Below the pieces are notes generated by a model. The model ran no database searches, had not been told where the DNA came from, and saw only the letters and a list, made by a program, of their open reading frames with translations. A stretch of 64,000 bases of DNA from Ectocarpus siliculosus (Eukaryota; Sar; Phaeophyceae; Ectocarpales; Ectocarpaceae): the NCBI GenBank assembly GCA_000310025.1, contig FN649745.1:293607-357606 (forward strand). The letters are read 5' to 3'. The translations under genes were made by a program, and so were the position numbers. This document shows, piece after piece, positions 24,501-33,492 of this stretch. Positions within the stretch are counted from its first letter, which is position 1; every line of letters starts with the position of its first letter.

Positions 24501-27500
24501 TCCGACCCCGGTGCGGAAATGCAATTATATGATTTCGTTTAGCTCTTTCAAGGCACCCCGGTGCCATCTCTCCGATCAGTGCAATGCCCAGTTAATTGCG
24601 CACAGCGGCTTAACGCAGGCACCCCGGTGCCATCTCCCCGACGAGTACCATCTCTCCGCCTCTCTGTTGGTACCAGTGTATCTACAAGCAGGCGCTGTGC
24701 GGAAATCGAGTTCAAATCAAACCGTCCTTCGTATTTTATTGGACACCCCGGTGCCGTCTCCCCGACGGGCGGAATATCTCCGCCTCTGCGGTATACACCA
24801 GAGGGAAGACACTGCTGAACCCATCCTCGCGCTAAACGTCGAACGCAAGCACCTCAGGGGGGGGGGGCGGTTGGGACATGCCCGTGTGTTGCCTTCCTCA
24901 TGTGCTACCTCAGCTGGTTGACCGCCTTCGCGAGAAATTAAGTTTATGAGGAGATACGCATAGAACAGGGAGGGGGGTACGCAGACCGTTTTCCCTAACC
25001 CTAACCGTAACCCTAACCCAACTTCCCCGATTGCATGCTTTATCCAACATGTTTGTTTAATAGAAAACCCTGCGAAGCTGGTACGTCAAGTATGTAGACA
25101 TTAAGACTACCGCCGAATTAGAGGGAATGAAACCACACACACAAGCGCACCATGGAACGGTCCTGGTGCACACACCGACCAGCCTATAGATGTTTTCGAC
25201 GGGCTCTCTCACTTTTCCCACAATTTCTTGCATCCGTTACAAAACATTTTTTGCCCGCAACTTCCTTATTTCATCCGCCGGCTCCCCGTCATGTTTGTCT
25301 GCACATCGCCCTGCAGATCTCGCGAAGCTCAGCGACTGACGAACGAATGGGCCTCTAGGGGGGCATCGTCCCGGTCTTACTCCAGCGTCACCGACGACGC
25401 GGTTGGACTGGAGGAGGCGGCAGACAACGGTCTGTACGTGTCGGGCAAGTCTTTGGACGGCGAGGAGGATGGCGACGACGACGCTAGCGAGATCACCAAG
25501 ATATGGAGCATGATCAGCGACAAGTGGATCAACGTCATGATGGTAAGTGGGGCGGGACAGGTGGCCGGCCGGTTCATGGCGGAGGTCTGGGCTCTCGCGG
25601 CAATTCATTTTGCGGCTCCCCTTCCCGCCGTTGGTGGAGGGCGCGGGATGATGTTTCGGAAGCATGCCATGTTCAGGGAACATGCCCCACGCCACATGGA
25701 GAGAACAGACTGCAGGTCCAAGCAATCTTGGTTTTGTGTATCGAGCCACTAACAAGCGTAGAGGCTTCCGCCATCACTTCGCACAACGCTGCTGTCCTTG
25801 TATCAAGCTCGGAATCCGCCCCCCCCCCACCCCACCCCCTCGTGGGATTTGTTGTCCAGATCTTCGTGCCGGCGGGCTTTGCCGTTAAATGGTTGGGGTG
25901 CTCGGAAACGACAATCTTCGTCGTTAACTTCTTGGCTATGGTGGTGAGTTCCGGGGGTCATGTACCTTCCGTTTATCGCATTTTTGTCACGGCTGTATAC
26001 GTGAACGAAGCAATACCTCACGGAGAAAGTAGAGGTCGCCTGTTGTATGTGGGGGGCGGCGGCTGTTGTTTGAAATGTGTCTGTGCCCCTTTGGTGGGAG
26101 GAGGGGGGTGATTTACGCCGAAGGAAGTGGGCGCTGGAAGGGTCCTCCTGCGAGTTCCCCCGATACCTGAGGGTACAGGTTCGATGATCACGGTGTGGTT
26201 GAACGAGAGCCACTCCTCTCTCGCTGTGTTTTCCCTTCCATGGACGAGACCTGAATCTCATGGAGTGCCACCTTACAGAGGCGACGTACATCGACGACGG
26301 CGCCGATTGCGCGCGTGCTGCTGGGCGCACCTACTACGAGACTTGAGCGACGATGCTCCTTGCCGTACGGCTACGGCGGGTTTGACACTAATAATCAAGT
26401 TACTTGTGGCAAGCAACGAATATTGATGACCCCCGCCCCCCCACACCCCGTTTGCGGACGAATTTGCGCAGCCCCTCGCCAGCATTCTGGGGGACTTCAC
26501 GGAGGAGGTGTCGGCGCACACCAACCAGACTCTCGGCGGGCTTATCCAGGCGACGCTGGGAAACGCGGTTGAGATTGTGGTGTCCATCCAGGCTCTCTAC
26601 GCGAACCAGATTCGGGTGGTACAGGTACGCTGCCCGGAGAGTGCACAGGTTGTGTTGGGGTGTTTTGCATTGTCCGCTTTGACCGAAAGAGAAAACTCTC
26701 TGTTTGGTGCCAGCGAGTAAACATCGGGCCCCTCCGAACGGGGCTTGAGGCGCGCAGGGTGGACGACAGGCACCCACAACATGCAAAAACGTAGTAAAGC
26801 CTCTCTACAAACCCTTCGACGGAGGCACACACCGTGGCTCATCAAATCCTTCCCCCGAGTTTCGGGGAAGTAGTGTACACGTGTGCTCTTTGCTCGCGTG
26901 GACTGGTCGTGACAATCGGCTGAGAAAAGACGCTATAATAGTAGACGGGAGAGAGAGTTGTGTTTGTTATTTCATTGCATCTGTGCTGCGCGCCTCTGAT
27001 GTTGGCTTGTGTGTTTCTCTATTTGTACTCCGAGTAGTTAGGATCGACCGCGCCAGTCGGCTCACCGACGAGAAAACGTCAGTCTTTTATCGTTTTGCTT
27101 ACCACAGCAGTGACTTCGGACGGCGCGTGACCTTACCGCGGAATTAGTTCGATGCATGGGTTTGGTGTGGAAGAGGAGGAAGCTACTCGGCAGAGGTCGG
27201 GACGTTTTTTTCAGTGTAAAGATAGCAAGAAACCAGCAGCAGCAGCAGTATTACCAACACCAACACCACAACCACCACAGCCACCACCAACATTTATATG
27301 TATCTCTCTCTGCCTGCTTGCTTGCTGCCAGGCTTCGTTGCTCGGATCGGTGTTCTCGAACATGCTGCTGGTTCTCGGCTGCTGTTTCTTCTTCGGCGGG
27401 CTCAAGCACAAGGAGCAGCGCTTCAACTCCACCAGCGCGATCGCCAACATGAGCCTGCTCCTGCTTTCGTCTCTGGCACTGGTCTTGCCGACACCTCTTT

Positions 27501-30500
27501 CGCACGCCGCGGTCAGTCTGTTCAGTCGAGCAAATCGTTGCTCTCTCGGTGGCTGTAGCGTAAACTCTTGCATATCTTCGGCATGGCCCTTGTGTGTAGG
27601 TGACAAAATGTGAAAACCACCGGCTGCCGGTTGGTTTTGGGGTGCGGTGACGGACTTGCTGTCGGTACACGATGTGTCTGCGTGTGGTACTGTGTTGTCG
27701 CTGTGATGTTGGTGTGCATCTGCGGTGTCTGTGCGTCCTACTGCCCCGCTTGTCTAGTTTTCTTCCACTTCGCCTGCTCCGCTACTTGACTGTTGCTGTG
27801 TCTCGCGCAAAATCGCGGTTTTAGTGACGTGGAGTTTTTTTTCTTTGTTGTCGTTTGGCAGGAAATGGGAGATTTGCTGACAGTCTCGCGGTTCTCGGGA
27901 GTGTTCCTGCTCATCATGTACGTGCAGCTCCTCGTCTTTCAGGTGAGTTTTCGCCCACTGGATTTTATTTCCTTCGTTCCCTCCTGCGCCTGAGAGGGGA
28001 TCGAAGCACAACTGAACGCCAAGCCTGTTGCAAGAGAGTGGTGGGACGTTAGCAACGGACGCAAGCTGCCTCCCCTGTTTCTCCGAGGCATGCATACGAG
28101 TATGGATGCTCAAGCAAGGATATCTCTTTATGGCCGCCCGGCCCCAAAGAGACATCCTTTCTGGAGCACCCATCCCCGTTTGCACGTCAGGGTGAAACAG
28201 GCTGGACAGCTGTTGCTGAAGCACGTGATCACGCCCACACACGGTATGCTGCTCCGGCCATGAGCTGCCGTATTCTGTACGGTTTGCTGTGAAGCGGCAG
28301 ACATCCCATGCGGGAGTGGTGTCGCTTCAGCAACGGACGTGTAAACGAGTATGCTCAAGCAAGGACATATGGACATACCTTGGGGCGAAAAATATAAGTA
28401 CGGCAGATCATGGGCGGAACAGCGCACCGTGTGTGTACGTGTTCATGTGCTTCAGCAACGGACGCAAGCTGTCTCGCCCTGTCGTGCATACGAGGATGGG
28501 TGCCCCATCAAGCGAGGACTATCTCTTTTTGATGCCCCGAAGATATACGCCTTGCTTTGTCGAGCATCCATCATCGTTTTGGCATTCAGGGTGAAACAGA
28601 CGAGACAGCTTGCGTCCGTTTGCTGAAACACATGCCCCAAAGAGATATTCCTTGCTTGAGGGAGCATCCATCGTCGTACGCACGTCAGGTTGAAACAGGC
28701 GAGGCAACTTGCGTCCGTTCCTGAAGCACTTGAACGCACACACAACCGGGTGTTCGTATTTTTTATTTCGCTTAATTTCACGCCCAACTTTTATCATCTG
28801 GCCGCCGACACGTTTTTTCCATTCTTCACTTTTTTTGTTCTCATAGTTCAAGACCCTCGAGCCCGTCCCCGTTGCGTTTTTTGTCCCGCTCCAATGCACA
28901 CCCAAGCTTTCTCATTTGGGTGTCGACACGTTTTTATCATCTCTTTATCTTTGCTGCACTTCAAAGACCCACGCCTATCTGTTCGCGATTAACGACGCCC
29001 GCTTAAGTTCACACCCACCCTTGTCATGTGCGCCACATGTTTTATTTTTCACCCACACTTTTTTTTTTTTCTCACAGTTCAAGACCCACGCCTATCTGTT
29101 CGCCAACACCGACGACGACGGCACGAACCTCAAGCTGGGCACGTCGCTCGTGGGCCTGGCGGTGGTCACGGGCCTCGTGGCTTGGCTGTCAGAGTTTCTG
29201 GTTGACGCCATCGACGGTTTCACGGAGGAGGTACGTACGTTTTTTATCGCGAGGGTACGCCCCACGTAGGTGCGTCGAACAAACATGTGTGGTATCCTAC
29301 GGCAATTTAATGGTTACCTCTGTCCAGATGATAAAGAGATGCGTACTTGCGTTGACAGAAAAAAGAGATGGCGATAAACGAGCGCGTCAAGAGGTTGTAC
29401 CGCACGTTTTTCCAATTGAGGCCGAAGCGAATAAGCCATCCATTCGTGGAGAACCTGGAGAAAAGCTGCACCTCGAGTGTCAGTGTTGGGTGTGTTGGCA
29501 ACTCATTCGGACTGGTCCTCGCACGACGTTCAGGTGGGTAGATTGCTTCCCTGTCACCGGTAGATGCGCCGCTGGTGACGCGTCTGCGATGTTTGTATCC
29601 CTTCTCTCGGAGATCCCCCCGACCCCCCATGCTGGTCTTCACGCATTTCCTGACCCTGCTCTACCTCCTGTTCTTTCGACGGCCGCCGCGCTTGGCGTAA
29701 AAGGCACACCTGTCCAAGTCGTTCGTGGGTCTAATCCTGCTGCCAATCATCGGGAACGCTGTGGAGCACATCACGGCCGTCACGGTGGCCATGAAGGTAA
29801 AATTGAATCTTCGGTGTGTTGGGGTTAAGGATACATAGTGTGCCATGTTACGATGATCGCCACGGTCAAGCATCGCCACGGTCAAGCATGAACGGCGTGG
29901 AGAGGCACGCGGATTTTGTTCACGTCGTTTTTTTGTCTGGGGGTGCGAACGCACGTTTCTTGCACCCGAATGTGTGAGAGGGGCATACATACACACAAAT
30001 TTCGCACTTCTGCAACGGCGCCAACGAAGTATGGCGCGCGTAGTTGTAAATGACCCGTCTCGATGCTGTACTCCACCTGTTTACGATGCGGTTGGGAAGG
30101 CGTTGTCGGCGTGTTTGCCGTATGAGTGTGTGTTGACTTGCCCAGGTTTCCACCGACCCGCAAGTGCAGCTCGCTCTCACTGGCTTGTGCGCCTCGCTTT
30201 CTTTTCTTTGCAAGGGAAACGCCTTGTAGTTTTTTTGGGTCTCGAGAGTGCTCTAGTCGCAACACATCCAGTCTACCATATCCCGATTGGTGACTGACTG
30301 CGCCGTACCCAGCCTCTCCACCCCGAACGGCATGGGCACTCCGGGGCGTTTCCGCATGGACAACGGCGGCGAGTTCACCGGCGCTGCGTTCACCACGTTC
30401 TGCGACGCTGATCCGGCGCGAGTACACGCCCCCAACACCCCCATCAAGCACAACGCGGTGGTCGAGAGCGCCATCTGGCGCGCAACGAAGGGGGGCCACG

Positions 30501-33133
30501 CCGCGCGACGCCACATTCTCTCCATGGGCCTCGTCGACCTCTCCTCCATCCCCAACGTCAACGCCAACGGACATCGCCTGTGGCTCGCGTCGGCCCTGTG
30601 GACATCCGACTGCTTCAACCGCTCCGCTACTAAGGCCAACCTGNNNNNNNNNNNNNNNNNNNNNNNNNNNNNNNNNNNNNNNNNNNNNNNNNNNNNNNNN
30701 NNNNNNNNNNNNNNNNNNNNNNNNNNNNNNNNNNNNNNNNNNNCAGGGTCAAGCATCGCCAGGGTCAAGCATAAAGGGGGGGGAGAGGCAGGGGGATTTT
30801 GTTCAGGTGGTTTTTTTTTTGGGGGGGGGGAAAGCACTTTTTTGGCACCGGAATGGGGGAGAGGGGCATACATACACAAAAATTTGGCATTTTGGAAAGG
30901 GGGCCAAGAAAGTAGGGGGGGGGTAGTTGAAAATGACCGGTTTGGATGGTGTATTCCACCTGTTTAGGAGGGGGTGGGGAAGGGGTTGTGGGGGTTTTTC
31001 CGGTAGGAGGGTGTGTTGATTTGCCCAGGTTTCCACGGACCCCAAAGGGCAGTTGGTTTTCATGGGTTTGGGGCCCTGGTTTTTTTTTTTTGGAAAGGAA
31101 AACCCCTTTTAGTTTTTTGGGGTTTGGAGAGGGTTTTAGTGGAAAAAAATCCAGTTTCCCATTTCCGGATGGGGGACGGATGGCGCGGTACCAAGCTTTT
31201 CCCCCCCCCCCCCTTTCACCTGCAGGACCTGGTCCCCCCCCCCCCCCCCCTTCCCGCATCATTACCTTTGGTGGCGTTCTGATGCGGTTCACCGTTGCAG
31301 AACAAGATGGAGCTGGCGATGGGGGTGGCGGTGGGTTCTGCGACGCAGGTGTCGATGTTCGTGGTGCCTGTCGCTGTGCTTTCGGGCTGGGCGATGGTGA
31401 GACTGGCATGCGCTTGTACGGTGTACACGAGAAGATTGCAGCGAACCCGTCACTGTGTTTGTTTGTTGTTGTTGTTGTTGTTGTTGTTGTTGCTTTCGCC
31501 GCAACGGCCAAGGGGACATGGGGGAGATGATACGAGATAGAACGGATAAACAGAGGTAGCTTTTATTCTTGTCGAATTCTTTATTGGTCGGTTGCATTAT
31601 AGCCAAGGCATGGCTGGAGAGGCCCACAATCGTGCGGCTGGGTTCTTTTTCTTTTTTCTTTTTCTTACTAGCAGCAAACACAACAAATCAATCTGTATCT
31701 TCTTTTTGTCACCCTTGGCAGCATGGCATGGGCAGGATCGGCATTGGCCATAGGGATCTTCGATTCTCGAAGCAGCTCTTTTTTTTTTTTTTTCCAACAC
31801 TTCGAGGGAAGAGAGTGCTGCGCTCTTTTCGCGAAAATATCGAAGGCAACCATCCGCAGGAGGGCGTCAGGGAGAGGACCCCTTCCGTGTGACCACAGAT
31901 TGGAGCTTCTGTATGACCACGGATTGGAGCTTCTGTGTGACCACGGATTGGAGCTTTTTCACGGCAGAAATTCAAAAGTGCAGTAGTGGTCCCGATATAT
32001 CGCAGTGTAGTGACAGACAAATCGCTGATCCACTGCCCAGGTGTGCTGCGCCACGGATTTTTTTTTCCGCGGTGTATCGGGAACGGCGCTATTGGGCACC
32101 GCGATATACCGGGACGACTTACTGCTGTGTCGACAAACACAAACCAACGAATGGGCGTAACGCTCACCTCTACACCCCTGCCGTCTCACCGTCGTGCTCT
32201 GCTTAGGACCGGGAAATGACGCTCATGTTCCCCAACGAGGAAATCATTCTGGTGAGCCGCAGTGGTGTTGTAAGACTTTTCGGCGGGTATGACCTGCTGT
32301 CGCGGTTCTTGTGTGCGGGGTCCCCGTCGGTTCACCCCCCCCTCTGATGGTTCATGTGTGTTCTTTGGTGTTTGGTGTGCTTTTTCCTTGCTTGAGGAGA
32401 TAACGAATCATGGCGTATCCCCACGCCGGTCAGGAGATAACGAATCATGGCGTATCCCCACGCCGGTCGTGGTCGATTTTTGTGCGCATGCATCGTGGTT
32501 GGTTGTGTTTTCTTGCCTTGCTCGAGACTGAATCATGGTCCTATCCGCACTGCTGTTTCTTGTTTTTGCTTGTGTGTCTGGCGGTGGCTGTGCACTCTCC
32601 GTAGTTGTGTTTTCGTCTCCACATCAGCCAACAACACCTACCCCCCGCTCACCTCGAGCCTAGCTGGCGCTTGGGCTGCCCCATTGTGTCAGTTTCGTGT
32701 TCTGTCGTCCATCGTGTCTGTTCAAAGACAGCAAATGGCACGCTTCCTACCCGACGGAACAAATGACCCTTTCACCGAGAATAGTAATACATGTTACTTG
32801 TAGACAAGATGGACAGGCTCTTTCACGAGAACATGCATGTTTTCAAGGACAGACACTAGTATATCTATTCCTTGCCTAAACGCGAATGATCCTGACCCCC
32901 CCGCCCGCCCGCCCGCCCGCCCGCCCCTATTTTTGTTTTTGTCCCTTGATATTGATTTTGACTCGCAGTACGTGCTGTCCATCGTGATCGTGTCCACGAC
33001 CGTCAGCAACGGCACCTCCAACTGGCTGCAGGGCTCTCTCTTGGTGACCACCTACGTTCTCGTGGCGGTGGCGTGCTGGTACGAGGACAGGGGGAATGGT
33101 ATCGGGGAGGAGCTACCCCTGCCGCCTCCATAA
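21530..33133 (+). CDS. Vacuolar-type Ca2+/H+ antiporter (CAX/VCX family)
   Basis: Complete model of 11 exons: 21530-21648, 25317-25542, 25860-25943, 26472-26624, 27332-27511, 27862-27942, 29078-29230, 29704-29796, 31301-31396, 32207-32251 and 32969-33133 (TAA). The protein is 464 residues. All phases match, including the split Arg codon across the 3.7-kb first intron, which supports the ATG at 21530. CAX proteins exchange cytosolic Ca2+ (sometimes Mn2+) for protons across vacuolar membranes. The two signature repeats are present: [13 protein letters not shown] (GNAVE at about residues 173-177) and [14 protein letters not shown] (GNAVE at about 349-353), followed by [16 protein letters not shown]. 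About eleven membrane helices are expected. The N-terminus (1-115) is hydrophilic and acidic, with an Asp/Glu run at about 91-101; it could be regulatory (inference). The exon 5 donor is the less usual GTCAGT. The assembly gap lies in intron 8 and does not touch coding sequence. Confidence 0.93.
22236..22345. repeat. Dispersed repeat family A, copy 1
   Basis: It begins GAGGGAAGAGAGTGCTG, continues through ATCGAAGGCAAC and ends in GTGTGACCACGGGTTGGAG. The same order of blocks recurs at 31803-31958, and the first half recurs at about 24790-24850. All three copies lie in introns of the exchanger gene. Confidence 0.7.
24255..24345 (+). repeat. tRNA-like (SINE-type) sequence
   Basis: TTTGGTAGCCTTGTGACC followed after 20 bases by GTGGGTTCAAATCTCG resembles the A and B boxes of a tRNA gene, with good B-box spacing. 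I could not fold a full acceptor stem, so a functional tRNA is unlikely. A tRNA-derived SINE or tRNA pseudogene in intron 1 of the exchanger gene is the simplest reading. Similar pieces occur at 35430-35530 and 38805-38895. Confidence 0.3.
24400..24790. repeat. Irregular array of a GGTGCCATCTCYCCGA motif
   Basis: The motif occurs at about 24489, 24548, 24620 and 24743, with related shorter forms (CAATCTCTCCGAC at 24469, ACCATCTCTCCGCC at 24647) and one inverted form (GGAGAGATGGCACC) at 24404. Three copies are preceded by CACCCC. Spacing is irregular (about 20 to 120 bp), so this is neither a CRISPR array nor a simple satellite. It lies in intron 1 of the exchanger gene. Confidence 0.75.
24790..24850. 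repeat. Dispersed repeat family A, partial copy 2
   Basis: The stretch from CAGAGGGAAGACACTGCTGAAC onward matches the first half of the repeat at 22236-22345, with a diverged continuation (CGTCGAACGCAA in place of ATCGAAGGCAAC). Confidence 0.5.
24941..25027. repeat. Dispersed repeat with telomere-like CCCTAA motif, copy 2
   Basis: It contains CCCTAACCCTAACCGTAACC preceded by a GGGTACGCAGACCG block, and is the inverted, diverged copy of 10684-10772. Four CCCTAA-type units are visible, one with a substitution. It lies in intron 1 of the exchanger gene. Confidence 0.75.
28052..28216. repeat. Foldback element 1 (arms about 81 bp)
   Basis: The left arm starts GCAACGGACGCAAGCTG and the right arm ends CAGCTGTTGC. 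The two are complementary over about 81 bp around a centre near 28134 (GCCGCCCGGCCCC). The transcript could form one long hairpin. It lies in intron 6 of the exchanger gene and is related to the element at 28448-28632. Confidence 0.85.
28320..28400. repeat. Partial left arm of the foldback family
   Basis: TTCAGCAACGGACG at about 28326 followed by GAGTATGCTCAAGCAAGGACAT matches the left arm of foldback element 1 with an internal deletion. No convincing right arm follows. Confidence 0.55.
28448..28632. repeat. Foldback element 2 (arms about 90 bp)
   Basis: GTGCTTCAGCAACGGACGC at 28448 pairs with GCGTCCGTTTGCTGAAACAC ending at 28632. The arms meet near 28540. The sequence is clearly of the same family as 28052-28216. 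The next stretch, 28635-28729, is a third right-arm-type copy, so this intron holds a nested cluster. Confidence 0.85.
28635..28729. repeat. Solitary right arm of the foldback family
   Basis: It reads CCAAAGAGATATTCC, then a degenerate arm, and ends AACTTGCGTCCGTTCCTGAAG. It matches the right arms of both neighbouring foldback elements. Its left partner is missing, or it pairs with an arm of the adjacent element. Confidence 0.7.
28770..29110 (+). repeat. Triplicated intron end plus start of exchanger exon 7
   Basis: Three diverged tandem copies, about 113-118 bp apart, each carry an ACACGTTTTT-type or T-rich stretch and then the exon start TTCAAGACCCACG. The exon-like starts are at 28847, 28960 and 29078. 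Only the third has a T-rich tract plus CTCACAG and opens into the full exon 7. The first keeps CATAG but then diverges. The second has lost the acceptor AG (CACTTCAAAGACCC) yet still matches the exon for more than 20 bases. Confidence 0.8.
29862..30324. repeat. Intron 8 segment A, duplicated across the assembly gap
   Basis: This 460-bp stretch starts with two copies of CACGGTCAAGCATCGC-type sequence. It reappears at 30744-31190 in the same orientation, as a version with many C-to-G changes and merged homopolymers. I read the second version as poor-quality sequence of the same locus rather than a true duplicate. Confidence 0.75.
30325..30643 (+). pseudogene. Copia integrase fragment, near-identical to 40017-40335
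   Basis: All 319 bases match 40017-40335 with a single difference seen by eye (A at 30560 against G). They encode the C-terminal half of a Ty1/copia integrase, including [10 protein letters not shown] and [12 protein letters not shown]. The match ends abruptly at the N gap. It is either a real recent insertion in intron 8 or a contig end wrongly joined through this repeat. Confidence 0.85.
30644..30743. other. Assembly gap of exactly 100 N
   Basis: Exactly 100 undetermined bases, the usual placeholder for a gap of unknown size. The left contig ends inside a copia fragment. The right contig starts with a degraded copy of 29862-30324. Confidence 1.
30744..31190. repeat. Degraded second version of intron 8 segment A
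   Basis: It keeps the order of blocks of 29862-30324 (CAGGGTCAAGCATCGCC, GAGAGGGGCATACATACAC, TGTGTTGATTTGCCCAGG), but C is replaced by G and homopolymers are merged throughout. That error pattern is typical of the low-quality end of a sequencing read. Exchanger exon 9 begins 110 bases further on. Confidence 0.75.
31803..31958. repeat. Dispersed repeat family A, copy 3, with 24-bp minisatellite
   Basis: The first part matches 22236-22345. The last part is three tandem 24-bp units at 31887, 31911 and 31935, each reading GTRTGACCACRGATTGGAG plus CTTCT or CTTTT. Copy 1 has a single unit of this kind, so the tandem expansion is specific to this copy. It lies in intron 9 of the exchanger gene. 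Confidence 0.85.
31989..32115. repeat. Short inverted-repeat element (15-bp ends)
   Basis: GTCCCGATATATCGC at the left and GCGATATACCGGGAC at the right pair at 14 of 15 positions, 127 bp apart. The internal part has a weaker palindromic character (GCGCCACGG, CCGCGGTG). No clear target-site duplication is visible. It is possibly a small MITE in intron 9. Confidence 0.6.
32396..32468. repeat. Two perfect 37-bp tandem units
   Basis: Units beginning GGAGATAACGAATCATGG start at 32396 and 32433 and are identical over at least 36 bases. Intron 10 of the exchanger gene. Confidence 0.9.
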
Positions 33134-33266
33134 TGCTCCTCCGGGGGGGTGAATCCGTGTCATCGGCGTAGGCGCGCATGCTCCTCGCTTCTGCGAGGCC
33201 CGTACGCGAGACTGCGGGGGAACTTATTTGTCTGTTACCCTCCTCTCACGCTTCGTTGGATACCTA

Positions 33267-33490
33267 CAGTAGGTTGCATGACGTAAGATATCACACCCCC
33301 TGGACTGATTTTCAAAGCTCGATTTCTCGGCAAGAAAAGCGGTGACGGTGCCGAAATTGCAGCGTCGGAACCGTCTCGTCGAGAGCTTTCCCAATAACGT
33401 TACCATTTGACATCGGCATCCTCTTCGTGGTGGAGAAACCGAGCTTTGAAAATCGGTCCAGGGGGTAAGGTACCTTTACGCAACCTGCGG
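33267..33490. mobile_element. 224-bp MITE with TA target duplication (Tc1/mariner-like)
   Basis: The ends pair as terminal inverted repeats of about 60 bp: CAGTAGGTTGC at the left against CCGCAGGTTGC (reverse of the right end), then a CCCCCTGGACYGATTTTCAAAG block in both. A TA dinucleotide directly flanks each end (33265-33266 and 33491-33492). The element is non-coding. These features fit a Stowaway or mariner-type MITE. It lies 130 bases beyond the exchanger stop codon, so it may be part of the 3' UTR. Confidence 0.85.
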
Positions 33491-33492
33491 TA

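Noticed and set aside
24400-24790. CRISPR-like array
   Set aside because: The motif copies are unevenly spaced, diverged, and include an inverted copy. The context is an intron of a eukaryotic gene with no cas genes.
31180-31260. Polylinker-like GGTACCAAGCTT and CCTGCAGG restriction-site string
   Set aside because: It lies in the low-quality stretch next to the gap and aligns with normal sequence at about 30300, so it is better explained by base-call errors than by a vector.
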